DNA of 53,721 bases from Perkinsus olseni (taxonomy: Eukaryota > Perkinsozoa > Perkinsida): NCBI GenBank assembly GCA_013115125.1, contig JABANN010000200.1, positions 1 to 53,721 on the forward strand, read 5' to 3'. The notes beneath the pieces are model-generated. The model had not been told where the DNA came from. It made no database searches and saw only the letters and a list, made by a program, of their open reading frames with translations. Below, piece after piece: positions 40,010-50,371 of this stretch. The position numbers and the translations under genes were made by a program. Each line of letters opens with the position of its first letter. Position 1 is the first letter of the stretch.

Positions 40010-40987
40010 TTACTTTACGTCGCCCGGAACTTTGGTTTTGAGGACGAATTCATCAGGCAGCCCGCGATCCCACAGGCCCAGCGTGGTGCGACTGATGCTC
40101 CTTCTGCCATGTTCTTCCACATTGCATAGCGCACGTGAATAATCATCAGAAGCAGGCTTTGGACTCTTCCTACGCGAAGAAAGTCTTTTTCTCAGGCTCT
40201 GCGTCTTCGTCACCTCGGACTTTTCGAGAATTACGATTGAGGTAGACTGCTGATCGTCTGGCGCGGCGTTGACGATAGTAATTACCCCGCCGCAGAGGGG
40301 GTAATACATAACCTGGGCATCCGCCTCGCCGAGCTTCTCGGCAAGCAGATCTGCGTCTTTTACCGTTCCCCTACGGAACTTCATCTCAAGTCTCGTTTGC
40401 TTTCTGTTACCAATGTAGATGCCGTTCAGGGTCGATAAGCTGGGGGAAGGCTTAAGCGCTGTGAAGCCCTTCGCACATATCTCCTCTAATTCTTGTTTCA
40501 CAGGCAGGCCGAGTTCTTCCATATCAATTTCCCCACCAGTATGGAAGGTAGTTGTCCATAGCTTCACTTCATCGAAGCAACGCCCATCCGAAACAACGTC
40601 AGCAAAGTATTCTGAGGTCTCCCCATTCTGCACCCGTACAATCCTAGTCTTGGTAACCGTCTTGTTGTAGCGTTTCAATGAGTTGTGCGGTGCGTACTCG
40701 TACGCGCAGATATTCCTCTTCTTTGGTTTGCGATCGCGGCTCATAGCCTTCCTATGCAGTTCGACCTCCTTTTCGCTCAAACCACGGCACATGTAATCGT
40801 CGGTGGTAAAGATTGCTGCCGAGCCGTGTGGAAGAAAAAAGTACTCCGCATCACCGTCCACTCCATCAGCCACCTTAGCGTACAAGACTTCCGTCTCTCT
40901 GTACACGCGAGGCGCGGAGTACGCTGGGATGGAGCTCAGGCTGACATACAGAAGAACGTTCATAACGAAAGGCATAGAGAGAATCAT
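40010..40987 (-). CDS. family S secreted protein, copy 5
   Basis: The open frame runs to 41221, but the start at 40987 (M-I-L-S-M-P-F-V-M-N-V-L-L-Y-V-S-L-S) matches the other copies and opens a clean signal peptide ending near A-Y-S-A. Mature blocks are E-V-L-Y-A-K-V-A-D-G with E-Y-F-F-L-P, G-E-T-S-E-Y-F-A-D-V-V with C-F, G-F-T-A-L-K-P-S-P-S-L-S-T-L-N-G-I-Y, V-M-Y-Y-P-L-C-G-G, I-V-I-L-E-K-S and C-N-V-E-E-H-G-R-R-S-I-S-R-T-T-L followed by W-D-R-G-L-P-D-E-F-V. A basic Arg/Lys/Ser linker precedes the last block, as in copy 1. The N-I-T sequon of copies 1-3 is lost (S-I-S). The residues before the chosen start look like upstream noncoding sequence. Confidence 0.86.
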   Translation of the reverse strand: MILSMPFVMNVLLYVSLSSIPAYSAPRVYRETEVLYAKVADGVDGDAEYFFLPHGSAAIFTTDDYMCRGLSEKEVELHRKAMSRDRKPKKRNICAYEYAPHNSLKRYNKTVTKTRIVRVQNGETSEYFADVVSDGRCFDEVKLWTTTFHTGGEIDMEELGLPVKQELEEICAKGFTALKPSPSLSTLNGIYIGNRKQTRLEMKFRRGTVKDADLLAEKLGEADAQVMYYPLCGGVITIVNAAPDDQQSTSIVILEKSEVTKTQSLRKRLSSRRKSPKPASDDYSRALCNVEEHGRRSISRTTLGLWDRGLPDEFVLKTKVPGDVK

Positions 40988-41642
40988 GAACTGAATCACG
41001 GACAGCAAGGCAACGATGTGTCCAATGTAGCTTACGTCATCCACCTGTCTCTGGAGACGCCACATTCTAAAAAACACGTGATGGAGGCACCAACTGAACT
41101 TGTCTATTTCCGTCCAGAGCAGCAGCCCAGCCCGGAGTGCGTGGTGCGCGGACGGAGGGCAGACTCGAGCAGTTGGGATTTGATCATCCATAGGTCCCGA
41201 TATTTTGGGACCGGCTGGCAAGGTACACTGAAATTCGGTCCATCTTGCCAGCCGATCTCAAAATGGAACTTGCAATTTTGCAAAGCAGAATGAACTCCTC
41301 CTCCCTTGCATCATCTTGCAATGCTTATGTCGCTGATCCTATCTTGATCCGATAAGAAGCTACGCTGAAGCTAGGCTAAGTGGCGGACGATCAGAAGAAA
41401 GCAGGCGGAAGGATGGATTTCAGATGAGTAGTCGGTGCAAAGGCTATGAATCTAATCATCAAAAGCTTGGTGATGATTCGCCACGCGGATCCGGAACTAT
41501 CGGAATCGTCTTTCGAATACACTGTGCCCTGCAAAAACCGATGACGAGCCTCAGCAACCCACCCCGTTGCTGCATCACGCAAAAGCACCAAAATAATCAC
41601 AGAAACTGCTGCACAGAAAGCGGAACATGGGCACAAAAAGAA
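40988..41642. other. intergenic region upstream of family S copy 5
   Basis: Contains the upstream extension of the copy 5 reading frame and short antisense frames only. No RNA gene or repeat recognised. Confidence 0.4.
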
Positions 41643-43440
41643 TCAATCCTCGTCAAATCGCTTCTGCCGTTGCTTCTCTCTGTCGATGCGCCTGACCTTC
41701 GTGGCTCCCCTCTTCCCCTTCTTATGGACAACATCGTAGCCGCTAGGGCCCTCCGACCTGAACAAGCGTCGACCAGTGAAGGACTCTCCCTCAGCTTACT
41801 TCTTCGGAGGGAGTGCAAACTCTGGACCCATGCTGGTGAAATTCTGAGGTAGATGCCGCATACTCGTGTGGCCCGGTCGTACAACTCCACCGTCGCCCAG
41901 CAGCTCGGCGTCCTCAGCCAGCCAAGCATCCGGCCCTTTCGGCGCTACGAATAGGAGGGACGATTCCTCGTCGAAACAAATACCTCCTTCCCCATGGGGA
42001 AGAGTGAAGAGATCGTCAACTACGTGACCAACTCGAAGTCCTCGACTTATCTTCTCATTGGCCTCACTAGGAGGAGTTACTCCGAGCACGTCCGGCCAAA
42101 TATTCAATTTCCAGTATATGACTAGCATGCCGTCTTTCTTGGGGTCAGCGGTCTGTTCACACGCCAAGTTGCCAGCACCTCCCAGTACTGTTGAATCGTA
42201 ATAAGCAATCCTCGACACCATTCCGGAGAGCCTCTCTCCCGCCGGTATTCTCCGCGGAGACACCGTCGGGGAGTGTTCCCTGTTCAACTTTGGGTACACT
42301 GACGTGAACAACCTAGACCGGTCGACGATGTAGTCGTCAGCCATCGCAGAGTCCGCCACGAGCAGCCTTTTGTGCTGCTTTCTCCGCAACGCTAGAAGAC
42401 CTCCACAGGCGCTCTCCTGATGGATGTGGTACCGCTTGCAGAGGCTCGAAAGTGAGACATCAGCGATGCCATAATCTGATTGGCAGGGCAGTCTCACACC
42501 AAGCAGGTGCCTTACATCGCCTCACCTCCAGCTTTGCCAGACATCTCCTCAAGCACCCAACCAGCGACTAGAGTGTCGTAAACATTCTGAATTTGCGCAG
42601 CATCACCATCACCATCAACAACAAGGCCACTGCAGAGATCCCTCGAGTCGTGCATGACCTGTTGAGCGATGAGATACCGAATGAACTACTGCAACCACGC
42701 AGTGCTAGGGCCAACTTAGGATGCGCTACATATCGCTGTTGTTAATTCTACCAATGGACTGCGTAGAAGTTAGACTTTGAAGGATCCAAGTACGAGAGAC
42801 GAGTACAAGCCGAGTTGTTATCGACGGTTCGTCGCCTCCACGTTACCTTCAGAATGCTAGGCTCCCACAGTATTGGTCTGAGGAGGTCTAGGTCGTCCAC
42901 TAGAGCCACGCCGCCTCTACTAGCCACCGTAATGTCACCACTTTCCTGTACTGCCCTGAAAAAGCGGCGAGCTCATCGGTTGCCATGGGGAGCAGCCCGT
43001 CGATCACCGTGATTAACAGAGGCCAACTTATGGATTGGTCTCCGATATTTTCGGATGGTTTGATTCATAGTCGATAAGAGAGGTTTTCAATGAGCTCGGA
43101 GCGCACTTCTACAGAGACGCCAGAATACATCGATTCCAAGTCTGGCTATGAGCCAGGCCGCTCCCCTCGCCCACCTGTTGATGTGGTGTTGATAGCGGAT
43201 AGCGATGGGAGGCCACCCACCATCGACTTGCAGGACCTTCTCCAACTGTGCTAGCGAAGTCACCCTGTGAACGGGAAGCCGCAGTCCTGCACGCCGAAGA
43301 CCGGCGGCACATATGGGCATACAATCTGATGAGCTTGGCAACTGCATAATCATCGGGAGGAGGACGCAATGGTAATTGCAGGACAGTAAGCTGATGCCCC
43401 ACGACCGACTCCCTATAGGAGAACAGCGACAGCAACATAG
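41643..43440 (-). CDS. unknown multi-exon gene with basic C-terminus
   Basis: The last exon 41643-41757 encodes S-E-G-P-S-G-Y-D-V-V-H-K-K-G-K-R-G-A-T-K and a highly charged end. Intron 41758-41799 (42 bases) is in frame. The large exon 41800-42475 includes L-R-R-K-Q-H-K-R-L-L-V-A-D-S-A-M and G-M-L-V-I-Y-W-K-L-N-I-W-P-D-V. Intron 42476-42525 (50 bases) leads to an exon with I-Q-N-V-Y-D-T-L-V-A-G-W-V-L-E-E-M. Further upstream are F-F-R-A-V-Q-E-S-G-D-I-T-V-A-S-R-G-G (ending at 42847) and P-L-R-P-P-P-D-D-Y-A-V-A-K-L-I-R-L-Y (about 43350). Coding signal is strong, but I recognise no family. The Lys/Arg tail could be nuclear or nucleolar. Confidence 0.65.
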
Positions 43441-44728
43441 GCCCAACGCACGCGTTTTCGGCACGGAGCGTCCGAATCGATTCGTCCAGAATCCAGAACG
43501 GCCTTCAGAAAGGAGAGGGGGATCACCGTCATTCAATAATGCCACTATAGCACAGAGGGTGAGCCGCTCACCGTGAGCGGTGGATGCTTGCGACGACCGC
43601 GTCCTTCTCGACAGGAAAAGGTAAAACGCTCGAAGAGCAAAGCGGGAATTCGCCTCGGCAATCGAGACTATTCGAGCGCGCATGCCTCCATATGCACTCG
43701 ACTAAGATTGGTACACCTTCTATGCCATCAGCCCTGACGGGCCTTCTCAGATTATCGTTGTTTCCCGGGGAACTGACTATTGCTTCCTTGTTACTATTCA
43801 GTCCCATCTGATGGGTAAGCGCGTGTCATTCGGCATCCAACCCTGCATTGCTGTGAACAGTAAGGTTCAAATCGCGCACCACTCACAACACAACAGCCCT
43901 CAGAAAAACCGATCACCACATTATCACAAAGCGATGAAGGATAACAAATCTATCAGGCCCGGAGCGTAAAGACTCCTCCAGGACCCGACTCTATCTGTGA
44001 AGCCACAGTTGCTGGCCTTGCTCACACGAGGTTATAATCACAATTGGTGATGATGGCCTGCCGTAGTCACTCTACGCGGCCTATCAAAACTTATCAAATA
44101 TTAGCATAATCGTTACGATAACAATAGTAGTTCTTCCGTTTAATTATCACACGTATTCACAGGCTGGTTGCTAGTCCACCTTCTCAGCCGTATCGATGCA
44201 TTCACACTGGTCGCCTGTATACTTCCCGGCGGCGATGTGGTTGTTGTTCTCTCTGTGGCTTCAGCCGAGGCAATCGACACCGGAGAGGGCCGTGGGAATG
44301 GATGCGCCGCCATGCTCGTGGCAGCCCCACGTCCCCCTCGATTCGTTATGAACAGCTTTCGCTCTATGAAACTGTCAAGACTTTCGCTGAATGTGCTGAA
44401 GCCATACCGACCTGAGGGAATCACATAATCACACCAATTCCGATTCGGTGGGTTGTGGACTAAGATTCGTCCCTCAACTCAGTTGTACGGCTACGTCAAA
44501 GAATTGGGTCGTTCCCAGATGGAACCGCCGAATCCGGCGTCCGCAAAAGAGGGTAAAGAGTCTCGCGTATAAGCACAAACCTACGAACAAGTGTAGGAGT
44601 TATTGAAATTCTTGAGGAGTCTAGCGTTTCGGCGGCACCGTTCACCCACGAGTGCTTTCTGGGTCAAGAGAGCCTTACAATAAAATAAATAATAATATCG
44701 GTACTTTTAACAATACAGCGCTCTGGTG
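43441..44728. other. region without a confident gene
   Basis: Frames at 43568-43807 (minus), 44140-44424 (minus, Ser/Thr-rich) and 44168-44428 (plus, hydrophobic V-A-C-I-L-P-G-G-D-V-V-V-V-L) conflict and lack motifs. The first might contain the 5' end of the preceding unknown gene. Confidence 0.35.
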
Positions 44729-47700
44729 CTACCGTTTCTCTTCGATCCCCGTGAACTTACTCTCCAGTCGCTCCAATGCCATGGCCCCCATGCCCTCGAG
44801 TATCCCAACTGGTGTATGATGAAGTAGGGCGGCAAGGGCTACACCCAGGCCCTGAGCTGAGGGAGGGTCCACCACACAGCCGGCATCTGCACGGAGCACG
44901 CGTGGTATCAAAGGAACCTTCGCCTACTCGACCCACTTATATTGATAAGACTTTCTGTATCCTGCCGACCCCGTGTCGAAACAACAGGTCTTCCTCCACC
45001 CATCAGACGCATCAGCATGGCTGGATCCGTGGTGTCGAGGGGCGTGTAGACGCCCACCGTTGCACTGAAAACTGGGTTGTGAATCACTGTCACCCAGCGA
45101 CTCTAAGGCCTCTCTCTCACTGATAGCAGAGCCAGTCTAGTTCGGGGCTGTTCCACGATAAGGGCAACATCTTCACGTCGTCATCCGCATTGAGACACAT
45201 CGCGGTTACTTCGTTCTCTAACAAGGCCGCCAGTTCCTCCATGGATCGGTCCCTGAACGTGAAGTTCATCGACGCCCTGAGTGAGCCGAGCGTCGACTCA
45301 GTTCAGTGGGATTCCACACGAACGAAGTGGCGTAGTCTACTACCCCTCTCGCTGATGGCCTCTTGTGAAGGTGGAAAGTCCGTAACCATCGGGAGAATCT
45401 TCGCAACAAGCGAGCACCAAACGGGGAGGTGGTAGACCTGCTAGGTGCCACAGATTGGCGTTCACCGTGAGTCCTTCGAGCCCTACCCGCAGCAACTGCC
45501 ACTGGATCGGAGGTCACCGGCGATGAATGCACGCATCCAGTGGAACCCTCTTCCTGAAGACGATCCACTACAACAAGGATGATACCAAAACATGCTCACA
45601 TGCTCCGAAGGCGGTTCACTATCACCACTGCCAAGAGAGGCATCCCTATCATCCTGATACACCCCGGCCACGGTGTCCAGGAAGGATATCGCATCCGATG
45701 ATACTGGAGAGATCACCGCAGCCGCCGACGCTAGTGTACTCGCCGGCCCCGACGATCTAGACGTTGTGTTGTGCACGACTTCGACCCCTGAGGAGACGAG
45801 TATGTGGCTTCGGAAGCCTTTGTAAAAGTAGCGGCCATTCCACCTTCCATACTCCCATAACGAATTATACAGTCAGTGACAAGTCCACACGTCTACAGCT
45901 TCTCTACTTAGGAATTCGATCTGGCAATTTTGGCGGGTCAAGTAAGCCGGGACAGGACGCAGTGATAAACAAGTGTAATATCACACCATATCATGACCGT
46001 TCATCAATGAAGCCGCAGAGACTCATATCAAGCAGAAGTATTTCAACGTGGAGGAGATACACGAAATTTGGTCGGTGCAACGAGTGCTATCCCGCCGCTT
46101 ACCCAACGCCTTATTGACCGGTAGTAATCGACTAGGGTTGTGGTAATAGTGCCTACGAAGTGAAGCACTCGGTGACTAGCAAGGATCGCTCGCTCCATGG
46201 GCGTACGCGTATCCATCGACCGCCAAGCTGATCTCATCCGATCTGGACGGATTGACGATTGCAAGGATGAACCTAAGATACTTCGATACCGTGAGGTCCT
46301 TCAGACGACCCTTCAGAGCCATGCCAGTGCACCGTGTTGTTAACCACGCCAAAATATATGTCACGGAGCTCAACATCTACCAACGTATCATGTGAGAATT
46401 CCAGGCTAAATCAAAGCAACAACCGTAACGGGCTATAAAGAGAATTCTTCCACTAAACCACGCGGCATCTTCAGCGTATTGCATATACCTTCATTACAGA
46501 CTATAAAATGAGGCCGCTACGCCACGTGGCAAAAACGCCTCAGACCGTATACTTTACAGCAGGAGTGAGCGTACAGCAGACCCTTTTATCCCAGCGTCTG
46601 GGAGCCCTCTAAAAGACACCGCTCGGGCTTGAGTTTCCGTTAACCACGCTCCTGCTCGGCATCTAACTATATCTCGCGCATCGCGCGAACGGGGTGTCAT
46701 CTCCGCTACGCAGCGCAACATAACCCGCATTACGCCTTACGACACTTGTGTCGAGCCTAACGTTGTTGTCTTGCAAGCGCCTCATCAAAGGTTTAGCCCA
46801 CCCCCTTACGGTCGGTCTCCAAGCTCAGCACTCAAAGCGCGATCAACTTCCACTAGAGATCGTCGATTCATACAGTGTCCACGACCTTCCACAGGACGAT
46901 ACGCAACCTGCATAACGACCACTCGGTGGTGGTCAAGTGTGCCGTAAATCCATGCTACCATGATGTCTCGAATCCTTCTTCCGTAGCACGACTCGCACCA
47001 TTCCCTCCGGGGCTCGCTGTCTACTATGATCGCTGACGCGTAGGTGACGACTAGCCTCTCATACATCCTCTGGCACTTCCGACTTGGACACATCCTGCCG
47101 AAGTCACTCAAGGGAACGATCGAGCAATCTGGTCACCGCCAGACTAGCTTCATCAAAGTAAGCATACCTTCCATCAATGTGGCGCCCATCGCTGCGACCA
47201 GAGCACCAACAGTATATAAGGGGTAGGCCACAGAGGGACAAAGGAAAGAGGACGACCGTCGACAGATCCACCGAACGATCTGCTGTCTGAAGCGACCAGC
47301 GTCGGAAGGCGCAAGCGGCGCAGTAGTGTACTCACATTATACAGCATGATTGCGTCGTAGTAGTAAGAGGCGATGAACATTCTTACTGTCATACACAAGG
47401 CCCGGAGGAACAGGACAATCATGCCCATGATTGGGTGGGGTACGAGCAAAAGCAGTCCTGCAAGAAGCACGTGAACGACACTGCTGCCACAGGTGCTAAG
47501 GTCGTACTTAAAATGCCGATGTCGCACTCACAATACTCAGGCGAGGGTGAATCTGCGGAGAAGGGATGCTCTCAAAAACTTAGCGGCAGCTAGGCGACGG
47601 CAGGGGTTCTTCTTACCTTTGACTCTTCTTAGGGGAGCTTTCGTGCAATACACCGTCACGGAGTGCCCCTGGCAGCACAGACCATCGGCAGTATCCAATG

Positions 47701-47816
47701 CATGGAGCGGGATATCTAATACTATGACAATACCTAAGTCGCGCTCAGAGAACGTCACTCACCTTGTTGTGGGCAGATCATTGCGATACGCAGCCGAGAG
47801 TTGGTCCATCGCCTAA
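44729..47816 (-). CDS. ALG2: ALG2-like GT4 mannosyltransferase
   Basis: Multi-exon minus-strand gene whose pieces parallel ALG2 in order. An N-terminal nucleotide-sugar fold reads D-L-G-I-V-I-V-L-D-I-P-L-H with G-H-S-V-T-V-Y (about 47660-47750). A hydrophobic stretch L-L-L-L-V-P-H-P-I-M-G-M-I-V-L-F-L (47420-47460) matches the membrane-associated segment of ALG2. Next are Y-A-S-A-I-I-V-D-S-E (about 47030), L-R-F-I-L-A-I-V-N-P-S-R-S-D-E-I-S-L-A-V (46220-46280; compare ALG2 L-S-I-N-R-Y-E-R-K-K-N), F-T-F-R-D-R-S-M-E-E-L-A-A-L-L-E, V-G-V-Y-T-P-L-D-T-T-D-P with G-G-R-P-V-V-S (about 45000-45070) and C-V-V-D-P-P-S-A-Q-G-L-G-V-A-L (44840). ALG2 adds the second and third mannoses to dolichol-linked N-glycan precursor at the ER. 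The usual E-H-F-G-I motif is replaced, so activity is uncertain. Confidence 0.58.
46381..46805. other. long intron or gap within the ALG2-like gene
   Basis: No coding signal. On the minus strand GTGGTTTAGTGGAAGAATTC (46444-46463) resembles the D-arm and A box of tRNA-Gly, but no anticodon stem or B box follows. A small palindrome TCGCGCATCGCGCGA lies near 46674. Confidence 0.4.
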
Positions 47817-48728
47817 GGGTCAACGACTTCAACATTATGATTCGTGAGAGAGGCAAGTACTTACCGAGCGTACGTATTGAGGTTGGTCACCACAGACCTT
47901 CTCTTGCAACACCTCAGCGGCCGCGGATGTCCTGGTTCCATTTGCGGTGAAGTTTTACAAAAACTACGGGACTAAATCATTTCGCAAGGCATCTTACCCG
48001 AAGCAAGTCGCGACGATGAGGCCCTATATGAATGACCTTAAGTTCGGTTCCTCGACGAGGCTTCTAGAGTTGCAATGATGCCTTTCTAAATCCCCCTACA
48101 CGTGAAGCTGATGGGAGCAACGCAGGGTTCTCTCATGCTCAGAGCCTGACAGTGGCAGTGCATAGAGGGCCGACACGTAAACTCAAGGTCGATCCTACTA
48201 GGATGGAGTTTCACACATGAAAAGTTGGCTCAAGATCTCTCCAACACTCCCCAGCTTCAACCTGCGCTACTGCGCCAAGAAATTACGCGCACGCCTCGGC
48301 GAGCGCAAGTTGAACCACCTTCAATCGTACGCGTGCAAATTGCACGTTGGTGTTCGGTGCAAACTTGACGAGCTGAAGACCAATTCTGAGCTATCTGGTC
48401 GATTCTAGGACTGATTTTTATCCGCTGGCAACGCCCCCGAGTTGCTTTTGACCGCAGGCTCGGAGTGCCCTCCTTAACGGGCCCCGTTATTTCCGCTCAC
48501 CGACAGCTCTTGTATTCATCGGCGGAGGTTCATCCTCAAATTTGAGTTTGCCCTCAGCAAGTGACGGCCTTCATTCCGTCATGCGGTCGTTGTCGTCTCA
48601 TTGATCGTGGACTGCCAGTCGCGGTGCGTGATTGTCATGAACAGTGTATCGTAGTAGGAGAGAGTCTTAGAGAAGCGCTCCCACTTCTTGCATTTTCAGT
48701 TGACTAGCCCAGGCGTTCTCCTTCCCTC
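47817..48728. other. divergent intergenic region between the ALG2-like and peroxiredoxin genes
   Basis: Presumably holds the promoters of both flanking genes. A 63-codon plus-strand frame (48217-48408, basic) has no motif. No RNA gene recognised. Confidence 0.4.
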
Positions 48729-49648
48729 ATGCCGGATTTTAAGCAGAAGCTCGGCGCTGAGTTCCCCAACTTCGATTGCAAGACTACCAAGGGCGACTTC
48801 AAGTTTCACGAGTTCCTGGACAGTGACTCCAAGAAGCCTCACACGGTGAGTCTCCCACGAGGTTTCAGGTTTCCTCAGTTCCATCCAATTGCTGTCCTTT
48901 CTTCAGATCCTCTTCTCACATCCTAAGGATTTCACTCCGGTGTGCACCACTGAGTTGGGAACGCTAGAGAAGAACAAAGAGGAGTTCGCTAAACGTGGAG
49001 TGAAGCTAATTGGTAGCCCAAGCTTGTCCAGAAGTGGTTGCTGCTGTCAATAGTCTTTGCGATGGTCAGGCATTTCCTGCGACAGCGTCGAGGACCATCA
49101 TGCTTGGAGCAAGGACGTCCTTGCCAACCAAAACATGCCAGGAGATGACTTGTCCTACCCCATCATCGCTGACCCTGATCGAGAAATCGTATGAATGCTG
49201 TGCCTCTATGAGCCCTACCATCTGCTCAGGTTACCATGCTTGGCATGCTGGATCCCAATGAGAAGGATGCTGCCGGCATCCCGTTGCCCGCTCGTGCTCT
49301 CTTCGTAATTGGCCCCGATCACAAGCTGAAACTCTCCGTCGTGTATCCGGCTACTACTGGGAGAAATTATGATGAGGTGAGTTGTTTACGTAAGCTTCAA
49401 ACTCGTGGTTACCGCCTTCCTTGCGTCTGTGTTGTTTTTGTTAGCTCATCCGCACCCTCGACAGCCTTCGTCTCACGGCTGACTTCAGTCTTGCCACTCC
49501 GGTCGACTGGAAGCGAGGCGAGCGTGTCATTGTAGCTCCGAGTGTTGCGACTGAGGACGCTAAAAAGCGTTTCAAGAATCTTGAGATCAAGGAATTGCCC
49601 AGTGGCAAGTCCTATCTCCGCTATGTCGACGCCCCAGAGGAGTTCTAG
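48729..49648 (+). CDS. PRDX6: 1-Cys peroxiredoxin (Prx6 type)
   Basis: Five exons with exact in-frame joins: 48729-48845, 48907-49012, 49070-49188, 49230-49376 and 49445-49648, all introns GT-AG of 41-68 bases. The protein of about 230 residues starts [15 protein letters not shown]. The active site is F-T-P-V-C-T-T-E-L (peroxidatic Cys about residue 48). The next landmarks are [27 protein letters not shown], the C-terminal [15 protein letters not shown] and [13 protein letters not shown]. It reduces peroxides using an external thiol, probably in the cytosol. Length and motifs match the Prx6 family and nothing appears missing. It is the best-defined gene in the window and a good guide to local intron size. 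Confidence 0.97.
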
Positions 49649-49688
49649 GTTAACTTTCATAGGTCGTAGCTCACTCAGTTTCAATGAT

Positions 49689-50105
49689 CTATTGTGCTGA
49701 TTTTTTCTGAACCTTGGTACTACGGTGGAAGATGTGATTACTCAATCTTACTCTTTCGAATGTTCGTGTTGTGGATTTGAGTTTTGTAAGTACGAATGTT
49801 GTTGGAACGATAAGTTTGAAAAAATTATCACCTGATTGCCTTTCATAATAAAGGAACTCTCGGTGTGGTATTTGGGCGGCCATCGGTCGCAGAGGAATGT
49901 CAATCATAGATTGGTTGAGTGGAAGTGGAGTTGCTAATCTCCGTGCGAGTAACGAAGAATCATCACCATTACATTTTCCCGAGGTTATCAGTTGATACAC
50001 CGTCCTTGAGAACGCAGTACATAACAATAGCAGTAGTGGAAGCAACATCAGCAGTTTCCAGCTGCAGACCTCGGAAACGGCGAATCCTCCTCCAATACCG
50101 TTCAC
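49689..50105 (-). CDS. small secreted or membrane-anchored protein, unknown
   Basis: 138-residue frame with a strong hydrophobic segment W-K-L-L-M-L-L-P-L-L-L-L-L-C-T-A-F-S-R-T at residues 16-35, a signal peptide or anchor. Its A-F-S-R-T ending echoes the leader of the aspartic protease at 261-1496. The rest is basic and without known motif (P-L-N-Q-S-M-I-D-I-P-L-R, F-F-K-L-I-V-P-T-T-F-V-L). It converges on the peroxiredoxin gene with about 40 bases between stop codons. It could also be the first exon of something longer, though no further exon was seen. Confidence 0.5.
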   Translation of the reverse strand: MNGIGGGFAVSEVCSWKLLMLLPLLLLLCTAFSRTVYQLITSGKCNGDDSSLLARRLATPLPLNQSMIDIPLRPMAAQIPHREFLYYERQSGDNFFKLIVPTTFVLTKLKSTTRTFERVRLSNHIFHRSTKVQKKSAQ

Positions 50106-50371
50106 AGTAACGTAATGGTCGAAGGCAGCGGGCCTTCTGTCGTACTCCTCGGCGACCCCGACTGTTCATATTGATGTTTGCCAGCACCGCCGACTTGCGC
50201 TCGCAACCTTCAATTTCCGAGAATTAAAGTTCATTCCTGTCGCCATCCAGAGCTCAACAAGACATTTCTCAGACATCAAGCTGCTAGGAAATAATGAAAT
50301 GAAGTCTTGGCTTGATGTACATCACAAGCGATCTGCACTATCAAGGGTCCCCTAGCAGAATACTATCAACA

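Noticed and set aside
40988-41221. N-terminal 78 residues of the open frame of family S copy 5
   Set aside because: Sister copies start at the M-x-L-S signal peptide; this stretch has no counterpart.
43615-43640. Possible third copy of the ACGCTCGAAGA repeat
   Set aside because: Only about 12 bases match and it is not upstream of a family S gene; likely chance.
46441-46470. tRNA-Gly-like A box on the minus strand (GTGGTTTAGTGGAAGAATTC)
   Set aside because: No acceptor pairing, anticodon stem or B box follows, so it is neither a tRNA nor a supported tRNA-derived SINE.
49013-49031. A 19-base intron in the peroxiredoxin gene
   Set aside because: The acceptor at 49069 gives a 57-base intron and restores [13 protein letters not shown]; the short option breaks the protein.
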